The notes beneath the pieces were generated by a model. The model was not told the DNA's origin, made no database searches, and saw only the letters and a list, made by a program, of their open reading frames with translations. Made by a program: the position numbers and the translations under genes. Positions 21,611 through 31,298 of a DNA stretch of 31,298 bases are shown here, piece by piece. The number at the start of each line of letters is the position of its first letter. Positions within the stretch are counted from its first letter, which is position 1. The stretch is from Collybia mongolica. Lineage: Eukaryota; Basidiomycota; Agaricomycetes; Agaricales; Clitocybaceae. Location of the stretch: positions 1 to 31,298 of the forward strand of contig JAAXNY010000018.1 in assembly GCA_013420905.1 (NCBI GenBank), written 5' to 3'.

Positions 21611-23282
21611 AACCAGAACACGGAATTGCGCCTTTGCGATGCCCATTCTTCTTTCATTGGCTGTTTTTGTTTTTGTTTTTCAGGCGATATATGTTGGTTT
21701 TCAAGACTTTCTTGTTTCTCTCTTTGACTATTTCATACATGGGACTTTTAATCTTGCCCCCCACACCCCAGGTGCCATAACACTCCTTTACATTTTATCT
21801 AGGTACAGGCCAAGCAGTCCGTGACCCCCCACATTCCTTGATTCATATTTTGTTTCCTGACATATAGACTCTCTTCCCGGATTCTTATGGTCGTTGCGCA
21901 TATTTACAACCTTCATCTTCGATGAAACTACTTTCAACGTCCGCTAGCGAACGCACTATATAGCAGTTCGTTTCGCCGGATATTCATAAAAAAAACAGCC
22001 AAGTCTCTGATTTGGGAGAACGATGGTAAGAAATTGAAATATGAGGACGAGAGCCAGGCTCTAATTTCAAGGATAGTCTCGAACTTAGTTCCAGGGGAAG
22101 GACGCGTGGTATGGGTGCCCACTCGTATCTTGCTATTATTCATCACATTGGGTTGCAACGATCCTCAGATCTCAGAACCGCTTGATTCACTTATGTTCTT
22201 ACCCTTTCTCAAACCGCGAAGAAACGAGATTGTTCCCCTTCCACCATGTCACCAGCAACATCTGAAATGAAGGACGTCGAACAGAAGAATTTTCCTCAAG
22301 CATAATACACTCCATACATTCGGTCAATGATGACGGTGTGTGAAGGGAGTGAGTGTACACGTCGGAGACTCTAGAAAGAACAACACCATGAAATTCGCCG
22401 CCGGCGCCATTGATCTCATCCCATCGTCACTCACACTCACGCCTGCAGCTGTTACTGTAAGAGTGGTTGTCTACAGGGTGGCTTGGCCGCCCTCCGCCTC
22501 CATCGCAAGCAAGCCCGCACCATTCCATTTTGCGGGTTCACAAAGGGACAACAAGGATTTGCTATTGACTTGTGAGCGGCTTGGTACTGCCATGAGAGTT
22601 AGTAACTGATCAAACTGCTTCGTAGGAAAAGCTGGACCGCATAGTGAGTGCTTGAGCGTATAACGAAGGATGTGGCAGCATTCAGGAGGTACTGGCATTC
22701 TTGAAAAGACTATCACACGATTACCTTCTTTCCTGATAATTAGGAACCTGGGTTGGACGATGGTATGACTTTCATTCGCGGTGAAATAAGTCATACAGGT
22801 AATTTACCTCACGAGTGCAAGACTTTTACCTATTATTCACCATCAGTGAACGTCAAAAATCTAAAAGATTTTTCATTCAGAAACACCAGAAAACTTACTC
22901 ACCCACGATGATTTTCGTATTCAAAATACCCCTGCGAGTCTGCGCCATGGGTGAGACGTTTTCAGGTTGATTTCATTTTGGGTTTTCAGCTCATCACTGC
23001 GACCCACAGTCCTGGTGTCAGGGAAGTTCCCAGTAAGGGTGTTAATGCCGAACGCGTAGAGGCGAGGAAAGGTGATATTTTGAACAACATTGTTCAAAAC
23101 TTCCCATATAGTCTGGCCGGCAGTTGATCGATAACCAGAGTGGCAAGAAAAAATTCGAAGATCGCGATGTGTCCTTGTCGGCTGAACTTCGGATTTAATG
23201 ACTAGGCGTACGCCATATTCAGGGAACTTGTGGGTTGTTTTGGGAGTCGGAGCTGATCATGATTAAAGGAATGATCCTCAAC
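21611..23282. other. Intergenic region with two small palindromes, no supported gene
   Basis: Short frames on both strands (for example 22034-22270 plus, 22388-22609 plus and 22471-22794 minus) have no recognisable domain. The frame at 22388 begins with a hydrophobic stretch that could pass for a signal peptide, but it is only 73 codons and unsupported. Palindromes lie at 22855-22873 (AAAAATCT, 3-nt loop) and 23078-23099 (TTTTGAACAA, 2-nt centre). The first part is presumably the 3' flank of the preceding gene. Confidence 0.45.
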
Positions 23283-23358
23283 TATGGCAACAGGGAACCG
23301 CCAGCTTCGTTTTTCGGAAAATACCGTTGTTTATCCATTGCTGATGCTAATGCCGAGG
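23283..23358 (+). repeat. Plus-strand member of an inverted exon-like repeat pair
   Basis: The 27 bp at 23283-23309 (from TATGGCAACAGGG to CAGCTTCG) are the exact reverse complement of 25192-25218. Weaker similarity continues for ~50 bp. Both copies can be read as a YGNREPPAS peptide, followed by CLSIADANAE here and CLANADVDAE in the partner. A donor-like GTATAT follows at 23358, and an acceptor-like GGCAG at 23418-23422 precedes an open stretch reading NLVEGAGTGVRAA. This looks like a coding exon of an unidentified gene family lying just upstream of the chimeric gene, in a frame that does not join to it. Confidence 0.6.
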
Positions 23359-23523
23359 TATATTTATTCTCATATCCATCATTATCTAATATTCTATAAT
23401 AATTAATTGCGGTATTTGGCAGAATTTGGTCGAAGGTGCTGGAACAGGAGTGCGCGCCGCACATCTCGCCGCCAAAGATAAACAGGTTCTGAACATGTTC
23501 AGTCTTCGTCGTTCACTTGGTAC

Positions 23524-24531
23524 ATGCCCCGTAATAACCAGCACAAACCACTTCGTAAGTTTGATATCATAAATGAAGTTAGAACTCCCCTCAACATTTC
23601 CAGCTCCTGATGATGACCTTTATCCGGTTGTTCACTATTACTGGCAGCTAGGGCTCAACGATAAACAAATTGTTGAGCATGCTCGGGACTATTTTGATCA
23701 AGACTTACATGGGATTAGGTGAGTCGAAGCATGATTTATGTTATTCAGTATTTTTTATTGGTGATTAGTATATGTTCAGTTGAACGGCGTCGTCGTCAAT
23801 GGAATTTGCTTGGTACTCGCCAACAGAAACATACATTCACAACGATTGCGCCGTTTGTACAGGAAATTAAAGAACGTTTCCCAAACATGGGAGCTCGACA
23901 ACTGGTGTCAACCCTGCGAAATGACTATGAGTTGAAAGTCTCTGAGTAAGTGTGGTAGTTCATTCAAGAATACTCCATTTCTCACAATCAAATGGCAGAA
24001 AAATTATCCTTCAATACCTTAACCTCACGGGACCACAAGCTGTTCAACGCCGAAAATACCAACGTTTCCGTCGAAGGCGTTTTTCGCAAGTACCTCGAAA
24101 GTTCACAAATACTGCCGACAATGAACGCGCCGAATTCCTCTCGTTTGCACAGCATGTTCAATATCTACAAACCAACAGGCGTGCATACGTTGCAGACTTC
24201 CAAGGTATGGGCCTCATAATCCATTTGGTCAAAACGGACTGAGCTCGAGCCGTTTTTAGGTGGTGCAACTCTTCTCACAGATCCTCAGATCCTTACAAAC
24301 GGGTGAGTACTGCATTTAAACAAGGCGAATGTTCTCAAACGACAAAAATATAACATTTTTAGAAAGCTCGGCCTTATCTTTGCAGAGGGAAACATTCCAA
24401 GTACATTCGGAAAGTTTGAATCTGACCATGTTTGCAATAAGTATTGCATATTTTTTGACCTGCCAACGGACTACACCAATTGGGATTCAGAGCCAGAAGA
24501 TTTCCCTTTCGATAGCAACGATACGGACTAA
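23524..24531 (+). CDS. Integrase-head / alpha-kinase-tail chimeric protein (246 aa, six exons)
   Basis: Exons 23524-23554, 23604-23718, 23769-23945, 23999-24204, 24260-24302 and 24363-24531 join in one frame to a TAA, all with GT-AG introns of 49-60 bp. Residues 1-136 (MPRNNQHKPLPPDD start, HYYWQLGLNDKQI, GTRQQKHT, FPNMGARQLV, RRKYQRFRRRRF) resemble the DNA-binding head of integrase-type transposase proteins common in Agaricomycetes. The DDE catalytic core that normally follows is absent. Residues ~142-246 match the C-terminal part of the alpha-type kinase domain: VADFQG (~172-177), LLTDPQI (181-187), EGN (199-201) and the zinc-binding-type HVCNKYC (213-219). The N-terminal kinase lobe with the ATP-binding lysine is missing, so neither transposase nor kinase activity is expected. 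The junction lies inside exon 4, near residues 137-142. Exon 3 uses the acceptor GATTAG at 23763-23768; the nearby TTCAG would give a stop. Function is unknown: a new fusion or a relic whose frame survives by chance. Confidence 0.7.
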
Positions 24532-25141
24532 AGATTAAAGTAGTTGGTATTTGGGTCGGGCCTTGCATGTTAGAAAAACCGAATTTCCCTATCTTTTTGC
24601 TTTTCGTCATTCGTTGAAAACTATATTCTAATCTATCTCATACATTTTAATACAGTCAAATAGTTTTTAACACTATAGTAACCTGTCGGCTTGCGCACCG
24701 ATGCCCTGTGTACCTGGAATTACTTCTGTTGATGGATTCCCCATCTTTGGTTTTGGCTACCACAGCTCCTGGATTTGCTATCGTCGTAAGACCACAACTA
24801 TCCAGCCATCGCAATCTCGAGCACTTACCTCGACTTCCTTCTCCCCCACATCTACCAGAAGCCTGCTCGAGAGGATCCTGCTTCCTTGCTCCTGCACCCA
24901 GCGCTATCGTTTGCTGACCAGGAAACTTGTGTGATTTCTTCATGCAGGAGCCACCTGCATTATTCCCCGAAAGTGTCGTTTGGTCCATGGTAAGAGTTTG
25001 ATTGCGCGCGAGGTTGGCCGTTTACATGCATTGAATAGATCTGACATTGTGGTGACTCGGACCTGATGTTACCAATCGAAAGCTGACTAATAATGGCTGC
25101 TCTTGCAATTTTTGATTAAAAATATATATTATAATATTTCT
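24532..25141. other. 3' flank of the chimeric gene, no clear gene
   Basis: It is AT-rich just after the stop. A minus-strand frame at 24656-24988 (110 codons, beginning MDQTTLSGNNAGG) has plausible composition but no recognisable domain. It might belong to the same decayed minus-strand unit as the exon-like fragment at 25142-25218, but I could not join them by splicing. Confidence 0.35.
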
Positions 25142-25218
25142 GTTCGGCATCAACATCGGCATTGGCCAAACAATGATGGATAATTGACAACCGAAGCTGG
25201 CGGTTCCCTGTTGCCATA
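25142..25218 (-). repeat. Minus-strand member of the inverted exon-like repeat pair
   Basis: Reverse-complement partner of 23283-23358: 27 bp identical, then diverged. Relative to its partner it carries small indels that shift the frame between the YGNREPPAS part and the CLANADVDAE part, so this copy is probably non-coding. The pair brackets the chimeric gene at a distance of about 1.9 kb. No target-site duplication was seen outside the arms. Confidence 0.6.
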
Positions 25219-25628
25219 CTCGTCAATATTAAGCTGATATTTCTGTAATCTCTATTCCTGTTATTCAAGGCCAATGCCTCGACCTTCCGGGCGGCACTCT
25301 AACCAATAGCCAACAAATTCAAACATGGCAATGCACCGATTTCAACACTAACCAAGTGTGGAATATCTAAGCTTTGTTCGACATTCAAAGCCCTCTTATC
25401 TCGACCTTTTTGCTTTCACAATCTAAGATGGCGGTTACGGACTTTCCTGAACATTGATACTACAAATATTATTGATAATTGTGTAAATCGGACTTGAAGC
25501 GTACAAAATCCTATGACGCGGATGACGTGGAAAGGCCATGCTTTACATTACAATCCTACCGTCTGGGTTCGGAGTTTGCGTTCACGAAGGTTACATACCC
25601 TTTTCTCACGGGATTTCAGTGATGGCTC

Positions 25629-26126
25629 TCATCCAGGAAAGAGAGACATTACCATGTAGTCTTCATCGGAGCTGAAAGTACCCTCGTCCTCTACACCGTT
25701 CCGTATATTGCCGTTGTCAGAGATCAAGTGTTCATCATCAGGCCCATCGGAACTGCTTTCTTCGTCAGTATATTTATCTTCATCACTTCCCATATCGGAT
25801 ATGTTGTTGGTGGATATTAAGACCTCCTTACCCGTGTTAGGGTCTAGAATAACCAGAGTCAAACCTTTGATTGCTTTGTATACGCTGTAACGCGCACAAT
25901 AACGAAAGTATAGGGCCTGGCGTAATCCTCGGCCCTTGAGGCACTTGACGATAATAGTTTGCGGTCGAGGTGGGTTCTTGACATAAGAATCCAACAAATC
26001 CAGGAGCGCTGAAAATGCCTTAGGCCCAACACTCCATTTAGAGATCTTGAGTCGCAGGGGAATTCTGTGGTGTTGGATTTTTTTAAATATTGCCGCGGGT
26101 GCGGCTAACGAGGATTCGAAAGCCCT
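25629..26126 (-). CDS. Hypothetical protein with acidic C-terminus, 3' exon only
   Basis: A minus-strand frame is open for 165 codons from 26126 to the TGA at 25629-25631. It has no ATG near its 5' end, and an in-frame TGA lies just before it (26127-26129), so an upstream exon would be needed. A weak AAG acceptor is available at ~26124-26126, or the gene is truncated. The first ~105 residues are basic and structured-looking (KKIQHHRIPLRLKISKWSVG, then KGRGLRQALYFRYCARY and ILDPNTGKEVL). The rest is strongly acidic and Ser-rich (MGSDEDKYTDEESSSDGPDD). I do not recognise the family. The composition and the length of the frame favour a real or recently real gene. No upstream exon was found in 26130-27600. 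Confidence 0.45.
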   Translation of the reverse strand, partial: RAFESSLAAPAAIFKKIQHHRIPLRLKISKWSVGPKAFSALLDLLDSYVKNPPRPQTIIVKCLKGRGLRQALYFRYCARYSVYKAIKGLTLVILDPNTGKEVLISTNNISDMGSDEDKYTDEESSSDGPDDEHLISDNGNIRNGVEDEGTFSSDEDYMVMSLFPG

Positions 26127-26129
26127 TCA

Positions 26130-27649
26130 TCAGCAAACCCTGATTTTTCTCACAATCAGCCGACAGACCTTGTAGTGCCCATAGTCATCCATAGATGTTG
26201 TACTGAACTCTGCAGTGCTTTGCAGTTGTGTGTAGAATCCACCCTGTCTGTCCTGATATCCATAGTGGCTCATACTTCTACACAGTTCTGTATATTTACT
26301 ACCTTATCTGCCCAGGGATATGCTTGGTTTGGCAGGTTGTGCAAAATTGGGCCGAACTTACTCAAAATTCAAAATCCAACATTATTGTATGTATGCAAAA
26401 TACAGGTTTTTGTGCCTTGTCTAAGTTTACTTAGGATGCATACTGCATGATAGGGCAATGAACGCTGGGTTGAACATCTCAAGACGAAGTTCCATTCTAA
26501 TTCTCCAAGACTAGTGTTGGGCACGGCTTGGTTCAAACCGTGGTGTGGCGGGTACGGGTATGGTGTTGCCGGGCCATACCGTGTGATTACCGCACCTGTC
26601 ATGTGAAGTGTCACGGGTCTACCGCATCGGGTTTAACCTATTGCCGTGTTGTCAGAGGTCTGAGGTGGCAATTCGAAGTTCTGTTTATGAGGCAAATTCC
26701 TCCCACCTTACAATTCCACGTCTCAATGTTCAATGACCAGCCATGCTAGACAAGACCAGACCAACAAGGAAGAACTCAGTATCTTGGACCAAGACTAAAG
26801 GTGTCTGTGGATCATGACGCAATTCAGAAAGCTGGCCGAAGAAGTCTGCAGTGCTGGCAGGGTTTACCATGGGGAGATGTCACCTTTGTTAACATCTACA
26901 ACTAAGGGTAAGCATGCTCTTGCACTACAGTTCTACACATAATAACCTGTGGCAGAACAGTCATATGGCACTGTATGATCAACCTGAGGCATCATTGGTA
27001 GGCAAACACTCATTTGTACCCATTTACACTAACTGTCAGAAACGGATTGCCCTGCACCTGCGCCTACTGTAGGTTAGTATACTCAATGGCCTGGGACTTT
27101 GTAATGTTATCGATTGACTGTCAGACTTGGTTAGAGTGATCCTCGTTACCTATAAATTCATAGATAATAACCCCACCTCACTAAAAATGTGGCAATGTAA
27201 TGGAATACTGTCTGCCCTATGCTCCCAGACTGTACAAATCTCGAAAGCAAGGGTGTGTCTACAGAATGGAACCATAATCTCTTATGCTCTGCCCAGTAAA
27301 AAGTGGAACTATCCAGGACCTCGTAGCACTTTACAGATGAGCATAAATTTAGCTATAACTGCTGAGAGCTATGGAGGTCTGCACAGAGGTGTACAGCAAC
27401 AGAACCTACTCTATGGCATCTATGGCACTATGGGTGTCTATGGGTATCTATGCAGGGCTGCTAGCAGATCTCTGCAGGGGACCCAGGATTTGCTGATGTT
27501 AGGGAGGGCACCTCAGCAAAGAACTTTTCAATGCCATCCAACCTTAGAAAATTTTGGAGGAGTGTACTGACAAGACTCTGAGGGTGCATTTGGAACGACC
27601 CACAAGAGATCTTAGTGCGTGGTCTGTAAAAGGGCCAGTGTAGTGATTC
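26130..27649. other. Intergenic region, no supported gene
   Basis: It holds scattered short frames. The longest (27127-27570 plus, 147 codons) runs through a low-complexity CTATGGCATCTATGGCACTATGGG-type repeat near 27412-27455 and shows no domain, so I do not call it. A GC-rich patch at ~26535-26595 contains a hairpin with GGTATGG and CCATACC arms (26558-26580). Confidence 0.45.
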
Positions 27650-28455
27650 TCATAATGAAGGTGTAAGACCTTTAGCCTCGGGATGATGACAGTTTGAAAT
27701 GAAGGACGTGCTGATCCCAGCCATCAAGAGGATTTCGAAAATAGAGTCTAAATTCCTGAAGGTGTGGTAGAATGATAGGGCTATCCGACTCCGAATGAAC
27801 TGGTGATCCCGCAACCCGAAGCGTACAACGACGAGCGATGTACAGTGCCAGAAAAGCGAACGCAGGTACTTTGGTGAGATTTTTGCATGTATATCGAGAT
27901 CCGTCAACTGTGCCAAAGGTAACCAATGCAAACAGGTTGACTACATCGGATTCAAGGAACAACCCGCAGATTTGGTGCAGTTCGTTATCAGGTAAATGAG
28001 CCTCCATTTCCCTCATGAATTAAGTAGAGGTTTTCCAATTGGCGGAAGGAGTGGGGTGGGACCTGCAGAAAGCGACGAAACCCTGTTTGCTATTGAAACA
28101 CAAAACAGCCTTTTTTAGTCGGTGAACCAATGTCGAGAAAAATATCAAAATACGAGTCCACGGTTAGAACGATGACGAGAAAGTGAAGGCCCTTGCTTCG
28201 AGGCAGCAGTCTTCTAGACAGCGCCTTATGACTCCGTTCCAATACGTTGCACTTCCACCGCCCTTCCCTGCAAAAATCCAGGATCGAAATATCTTTCCAT
28301 AGCTTGGGTGTTGTGTGTGCAATCCGTCTCCAACGTGAACAAACGTGGCTGAGTAGCACGGACAGCCCTCATCTTCAGACGGCGGCATATTGACCAAGGG
28401 AGCGCAAAGATAGAAGACCTCACCCAACACTTCTACTGGAAGCCTTTCTACCGGT
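27650..28455 (-). pseudogene. F-box / leucine-rich-repeat protein pseudogene
   Basis: Read on the minus strand, the F-box begins RLPVEVLGEVFYLCAPLVN (from ~28445). A single-base frame change near 28365 follows, then LLSHVCSRWRRIAHTTPKLW, which is diagnostic of mushroom F-box proteins (substrate adaptors of SCF ubiquitin ligases). Leucine-rich-repeat-like parts follow in shifting frames: HSFRQLENLYLIHEG (~28050), APNLRVV (~27970), and LPLAQLTDLDIHAKIS (~27920) leading on to CTSLVVVRFGL. At least three frame changes and an in-frame stop (near 27948) interrupt it, and no start codon is found upstream. Introns could explain some shifts, but I could not place GT-AG pairs that restore one frame. 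Confident as to family, less so that it is fully dead. Confidence 0.7.
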
Positions 28456-29390
28456 ACAAACCCCTGCTTGAAGGTTTAAAATTTGTTTCCTATCACATTC
28501 TTGTTGCTCTTTCCATCCGCTTTCATGTAATGCATCTGACTCATTCTGACGACTATTAGGTTTACCTAAAACAACCAGCTCTGAGTGAGAACTACATCAG
28601 ACGTTGTTGGTTTCGAGGAGTTATGATTTGGTTGTGAGAAGACGAAATTGTGGAGGCGATCAAGTTCAAACCCGGGTTCAACCATCGCCCTTTGTTTGTC
28701 GAATATTGCCTGGCGCAAAACTGATGTCTCCTACAGGTCGCAGTCTCTCTGGCTGCATCCTACGTTACACATTACACAGCATTGTGGAAAATCAGGTGGG
28801 CTCGCACAGTAACCAACTTTGAGTCTACTAACATCTTAGGACGTGACAGAAGTGTAGGTGTCTAGGTGACAACGATCAGTGATGCTCAGTACCCGTTCAC
28901 AAATTTTATCTCGCATGCGTGCTAGACAATTGTGCCAGGTGATTTCAACTTCGCCGTTTAGAGTACCTCGATCCCGTCTATTGAGCAAAATGAACCCCGA
29001 GTATAGTACTCAAGTGCGGAACATATCGATATCGGGACAACAAGGCACAATACCGCGTGGTGCCGCGTTCCCGTGTGTCCCGGCAAGTTGACAGAAAGCT
29101 TGACTCTGACCGCCCATATGCTCCGTGTTCTATTCAGTGAGACACTGGCATAGGACACCCGATCCCATGTTTACATTGAAGCTAGCCCGTGCTATAACTG
29201 AATTTCGACACAGACATCACCCGCTTCCACTGATATTCGCACCGCTGAATTACGGTCCTACTTCTTTGCAAGCACAAGCAATTTGATACTTTTCACACAC
29301 GAGTGCGCCCCAGTTCGTGTTTTCCAAACATTTGTTGTATATTGATGTTTGTTAGTTTGATCGCTGCAGAATTCGTACTAGTATATCAAA
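28456..29390. other. Intergenic region between two F-box pseudogenes
   Basis: A plus frame at 28879-29091 (70 codons, MLSTRSQILSRMRARQLCQV start) is rich in Arg and Ser like a mitochondrial presequence. It ends quickly, has no visible continuation, and I do not call it. Nothing else is supported. Confidence 0.4.
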
Positions 29391-30690
29391 TGCATCGCGT
29401 CTCTGAAGTTCGAATGTCTTGTTATAGCGACATACCAGAGGACATTATCTCGGGGATTCTGTGTTACCTCCGCCATGACTGCTCTACTCTTCGTGCATGC
29501 GCCATCACGCTTCGACATTTTTATTCTCCAGTCGAAAGTATCTTTTCTCCGACATCAACCTATCTGCAGGCTCTCGACAATGTCGAAAGTTTTGCGATCT
29601 TATTTCGTCAAATTCCCACATTGCCATTCATGTTCGCCATCTTTCCATAAAGGACTCACAAGAGGACTATGATCTGATGTAGGCTGGATCATATCCGAAT
29701 CTGCTCTCCCACTAATTCTCAAATCGCTACCCCTCCTTCGTTCTATCTATTTGAAATGCATCAAACCTGATGATGGTGGTCCTATTTTAGCATGGCGCGC
29801 GCTCTCGAACGGCCTGAAATCGTCTATACTCCACCTCCTACAGCTCCCCACCCTTGAAAAGGTTGAAATCCGTTCTCTCAACTTCCCAATTTCGATATTT
29901 TTCGACTCACCGCAGATAATACCTGCATCTCCTGGTTGTTTCTTAGACGGAGTCGCTCGCCTCATCGAACAGTCACACAAACTCGATAAAACGCGACTCA
30001 AACAACTGTCGATAACTGCGGAAACATACTCGAATGGCCTTGTTGACATTTTAACCCAGGCTTTTGATCTTTCTCAATTACGCGACTTGATTATCCTCGG
30101 TCCAAATGCAGCAATGTTGAAAGTGGCGGGGGTTAGTTAAATCCTCTTTTTCAATGGAAGGTTCCAATGGTCTTACCATATTTCTATAACTCGACTGGTA
30201 TGTAACCTTTTTAAATCTATTATTGGAACCTGCCCGCTCAATTCCCCGTTAACCAGGTTACATTACCTCCCTCATACCTAGATCTGTCAATTGTGTCAAA
30301 TCTTCGCGTCTTAGAGAGGGTGTCGACTTCTGGTATGAGAGCCCGAACGTGATCCCTTCCCTTGGTTCCTTCGCACTCTACATGACATAGCAATGTCAAA
30401 TGGCGCTACAAACATCGAGAGGATTGTCGGGGTCACTGCTGAGGGCTTCGGTGACTACGAATTGCGGTCCCGGTTGGATACAAGATGTGGGGACCTTGAC
30501 GCCGTTCTGACAGGAGGCGCCTACTCCAAGCTGCAAAGTGTCACAATATATCTTGTGCTTTGTACACACCGGGAGATCTGTCTACAGTTTGGTTGGCTCC
30601 CATGATGAAGCGGCTCCCCCTTCTTTGGGCTAAGGGCTTACTCCACGTTACACGATATCCATTTCATCAAGACATGAGAGGGAGAGGGTT
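29391..30690 (+). pseudogene. F-box / leucine-rich-repeat protein pseudogene
   Basis: It starts near ATG 29391 or 29414 with an F-box-like segment (YSDIPEDIISGILCYL, then STLRACAITLRH). A frame change near 29525 leads into SRKYLFSDINLS and HIAIHVRHLSIKD. A second near 29675 leads into ESALPLILKSLPLLRSIYLK and LLQLPTLEKVEIRS, which is typical of the leucine-rich tail of Agaricomycete F-box proteins. A relic intron fits at 30198-30256 (GTATGT...AACCAG), followed by YLDLSIVSNLRVLE. Later frames give LHDIAMSNGATNIERIVGVT and MKRLPLLWAKGLLHVT (~30605-30650). At least three frame changes remain after splicing. It would have acted as an SCF ubiquitin-ligase adaptor. Confidence 0.7.
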
Positions 30691-31298
30691 TTCTGCCACC
30701 GAGATCCAGCTGAGCTAGGCTTCATTTAGGACTTGTGATTGCTTACTCCAGTTTCGCCAGTCTTGATTCTACACTTTGGTTTGGCACCTTCTATTGAGTT
30801 CCACGGACAGCGGAGGTATCAGCCATCGTCGTGGCCTTGTCATCGCATTAATTTGAATGTTCAATAGGTATTGCGGAATGTATACCTAATACAGCTTGTC
30901 TGCCTTTTAGCGACGAGGCTGCACAATTGCAACCTGGCATTCAAGTGTTCAAGTCCATTCAAGTATATCATGTGGTCGATATTTTCACGGCTTCGAGTAT
31001 GATATCCTCGTTCCCAATGATGACGTGTATTCTCAAAGCAATGGCCCTTGGACAGCATCAACGCACAAATTTGGCACGAAAATTGCAAGTAATGCGATGT
31101 ATTCTGTGTGGCCTAACACAAGATATCTTCAAGTCCAGCTCGTAAGATGATTATAACTCCAATCCCTTAAATCTAGTCCCAAGCAATGGGCCCTCCAAGG
31201 TTATCAGCTTTGGCGAAAATACTTTTGTTCACGCTGAAAAATTCATCTATGAATACCCTGCCAACCACCTTGCCGGGAGTGTGGAATCGCTTTTCCTC
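30691..31298. other. Right end of window, no supported gene
   Basis: The frames are short on both strands (longest 75 codons minus, 72 plus, overlapping each other at 30861-31145) and I recognise none of them. A gene could begin beyond the window edge. Confidence 0.4.

Noticed and set aside
23780..23782. Acceptor TTCAG at 23775-23779 for exon 3 of the chimera
   Set aside because: It gives an immediate in-frame TGA. The acceptor GATTAG at 23768 keeps the frame and gives the expected family-like sequence.
23283..25218. A complete terminal-inverted-repeat transposon around the chimera
   Set aside because: The arms look like exon fragments, no target-site duplication is visible, and no transposase catalytic core lies between them. 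Kept only as an inverted-repeat observation.
27127..27570. 147-codon plus-strand frame
   Set aside because: It includes a low-complexity CTATGG repeat. No domain, no splice context and no recognisable family.
28660..28705. GTTCAAACCCGGGTTCAACC, resembling a tRNA T-arm
   Set aside because: No acceptor stem, D-arm or anticodon arm could be placed around it.
28879..29091. 70-codon frame with a mitochondrial-presequence-like start
   Set aside because: It stops shortly after the presequence-like part and I found no splice continuation.

Overview
The window reads as genomic DNA of a filamentous basidiomycete, most likely an Agaricomycete. The coding genes are split by short GT-AG introns of 47-71 bp. 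The recognisable families are typical of mushroom genomes: F-box/leucine-rich-repeat proteins, an alpha-type kinase tail, and an integrase-like transposase head. No bacterial operon, CRISPR array, rRNA or tRNA gene was seen.

Layout. (1) Positions 1-7006 and 9339-16688 are two nearly identical direct copies of one segment. They are separated by a spacer of about 2.3 kb, and the left copy is cut by the window edge. Each copy starts with a degenerate tandem-repeat array (about 1-3560 and 9339-13240), continues through a purine-rich non-coding stretch, and ends in the 5' part of a gene. In the right copy that gene is complete (14608-18289, 1182 aa, three exons). It carries an AT-hook, three RRSxR basic motifs, an acidic tract, and Gly/Met- and Gln/His-rich ends, so a chromatin or transcription role is likely. 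In the left copy the gene has about six single-base indels and stops inside intron 2. The spacer carries inverted units of the same repeat.

(2) After a 2-kb gap with a cluster of hairpins lies a two-exon gene (20340-21610, 407 aa). It is a short paralog of the C-terminal exon of the 1182-aa protein: four motifs recur in the same order. The window therefore holds a full-length member, a truncated N-terminal copy and a C-terminal-only member of one family that I do not recognise by name.

(3) At 23524-24531 six exons join without a break into a 246-aa chimera. The first ~136 residues look like the DNA-binding head of a fungal integrase-type transposase. The last ~105 are the C-terminal part of an alpha-type kinase domain. 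Two diverged exon-like fragments in inverted orientation (23283-23358 and 25142-25218) flank it.

(4) The right third is gene-poor and decayed: an acidic minus-strand open frame of unknown function (25629-26126), a minus-strand F-box/LRR pseudogene (27650-28455), and a plus-strand F-box/LRR pseudogene (29391-30690), each with frameshifts.

Caution: most differences between the duplicate copies are single-base indels, many in homopolymers. Sequencing or assembly error is therefore a live alternative to real pseudogenisation throughout the window.
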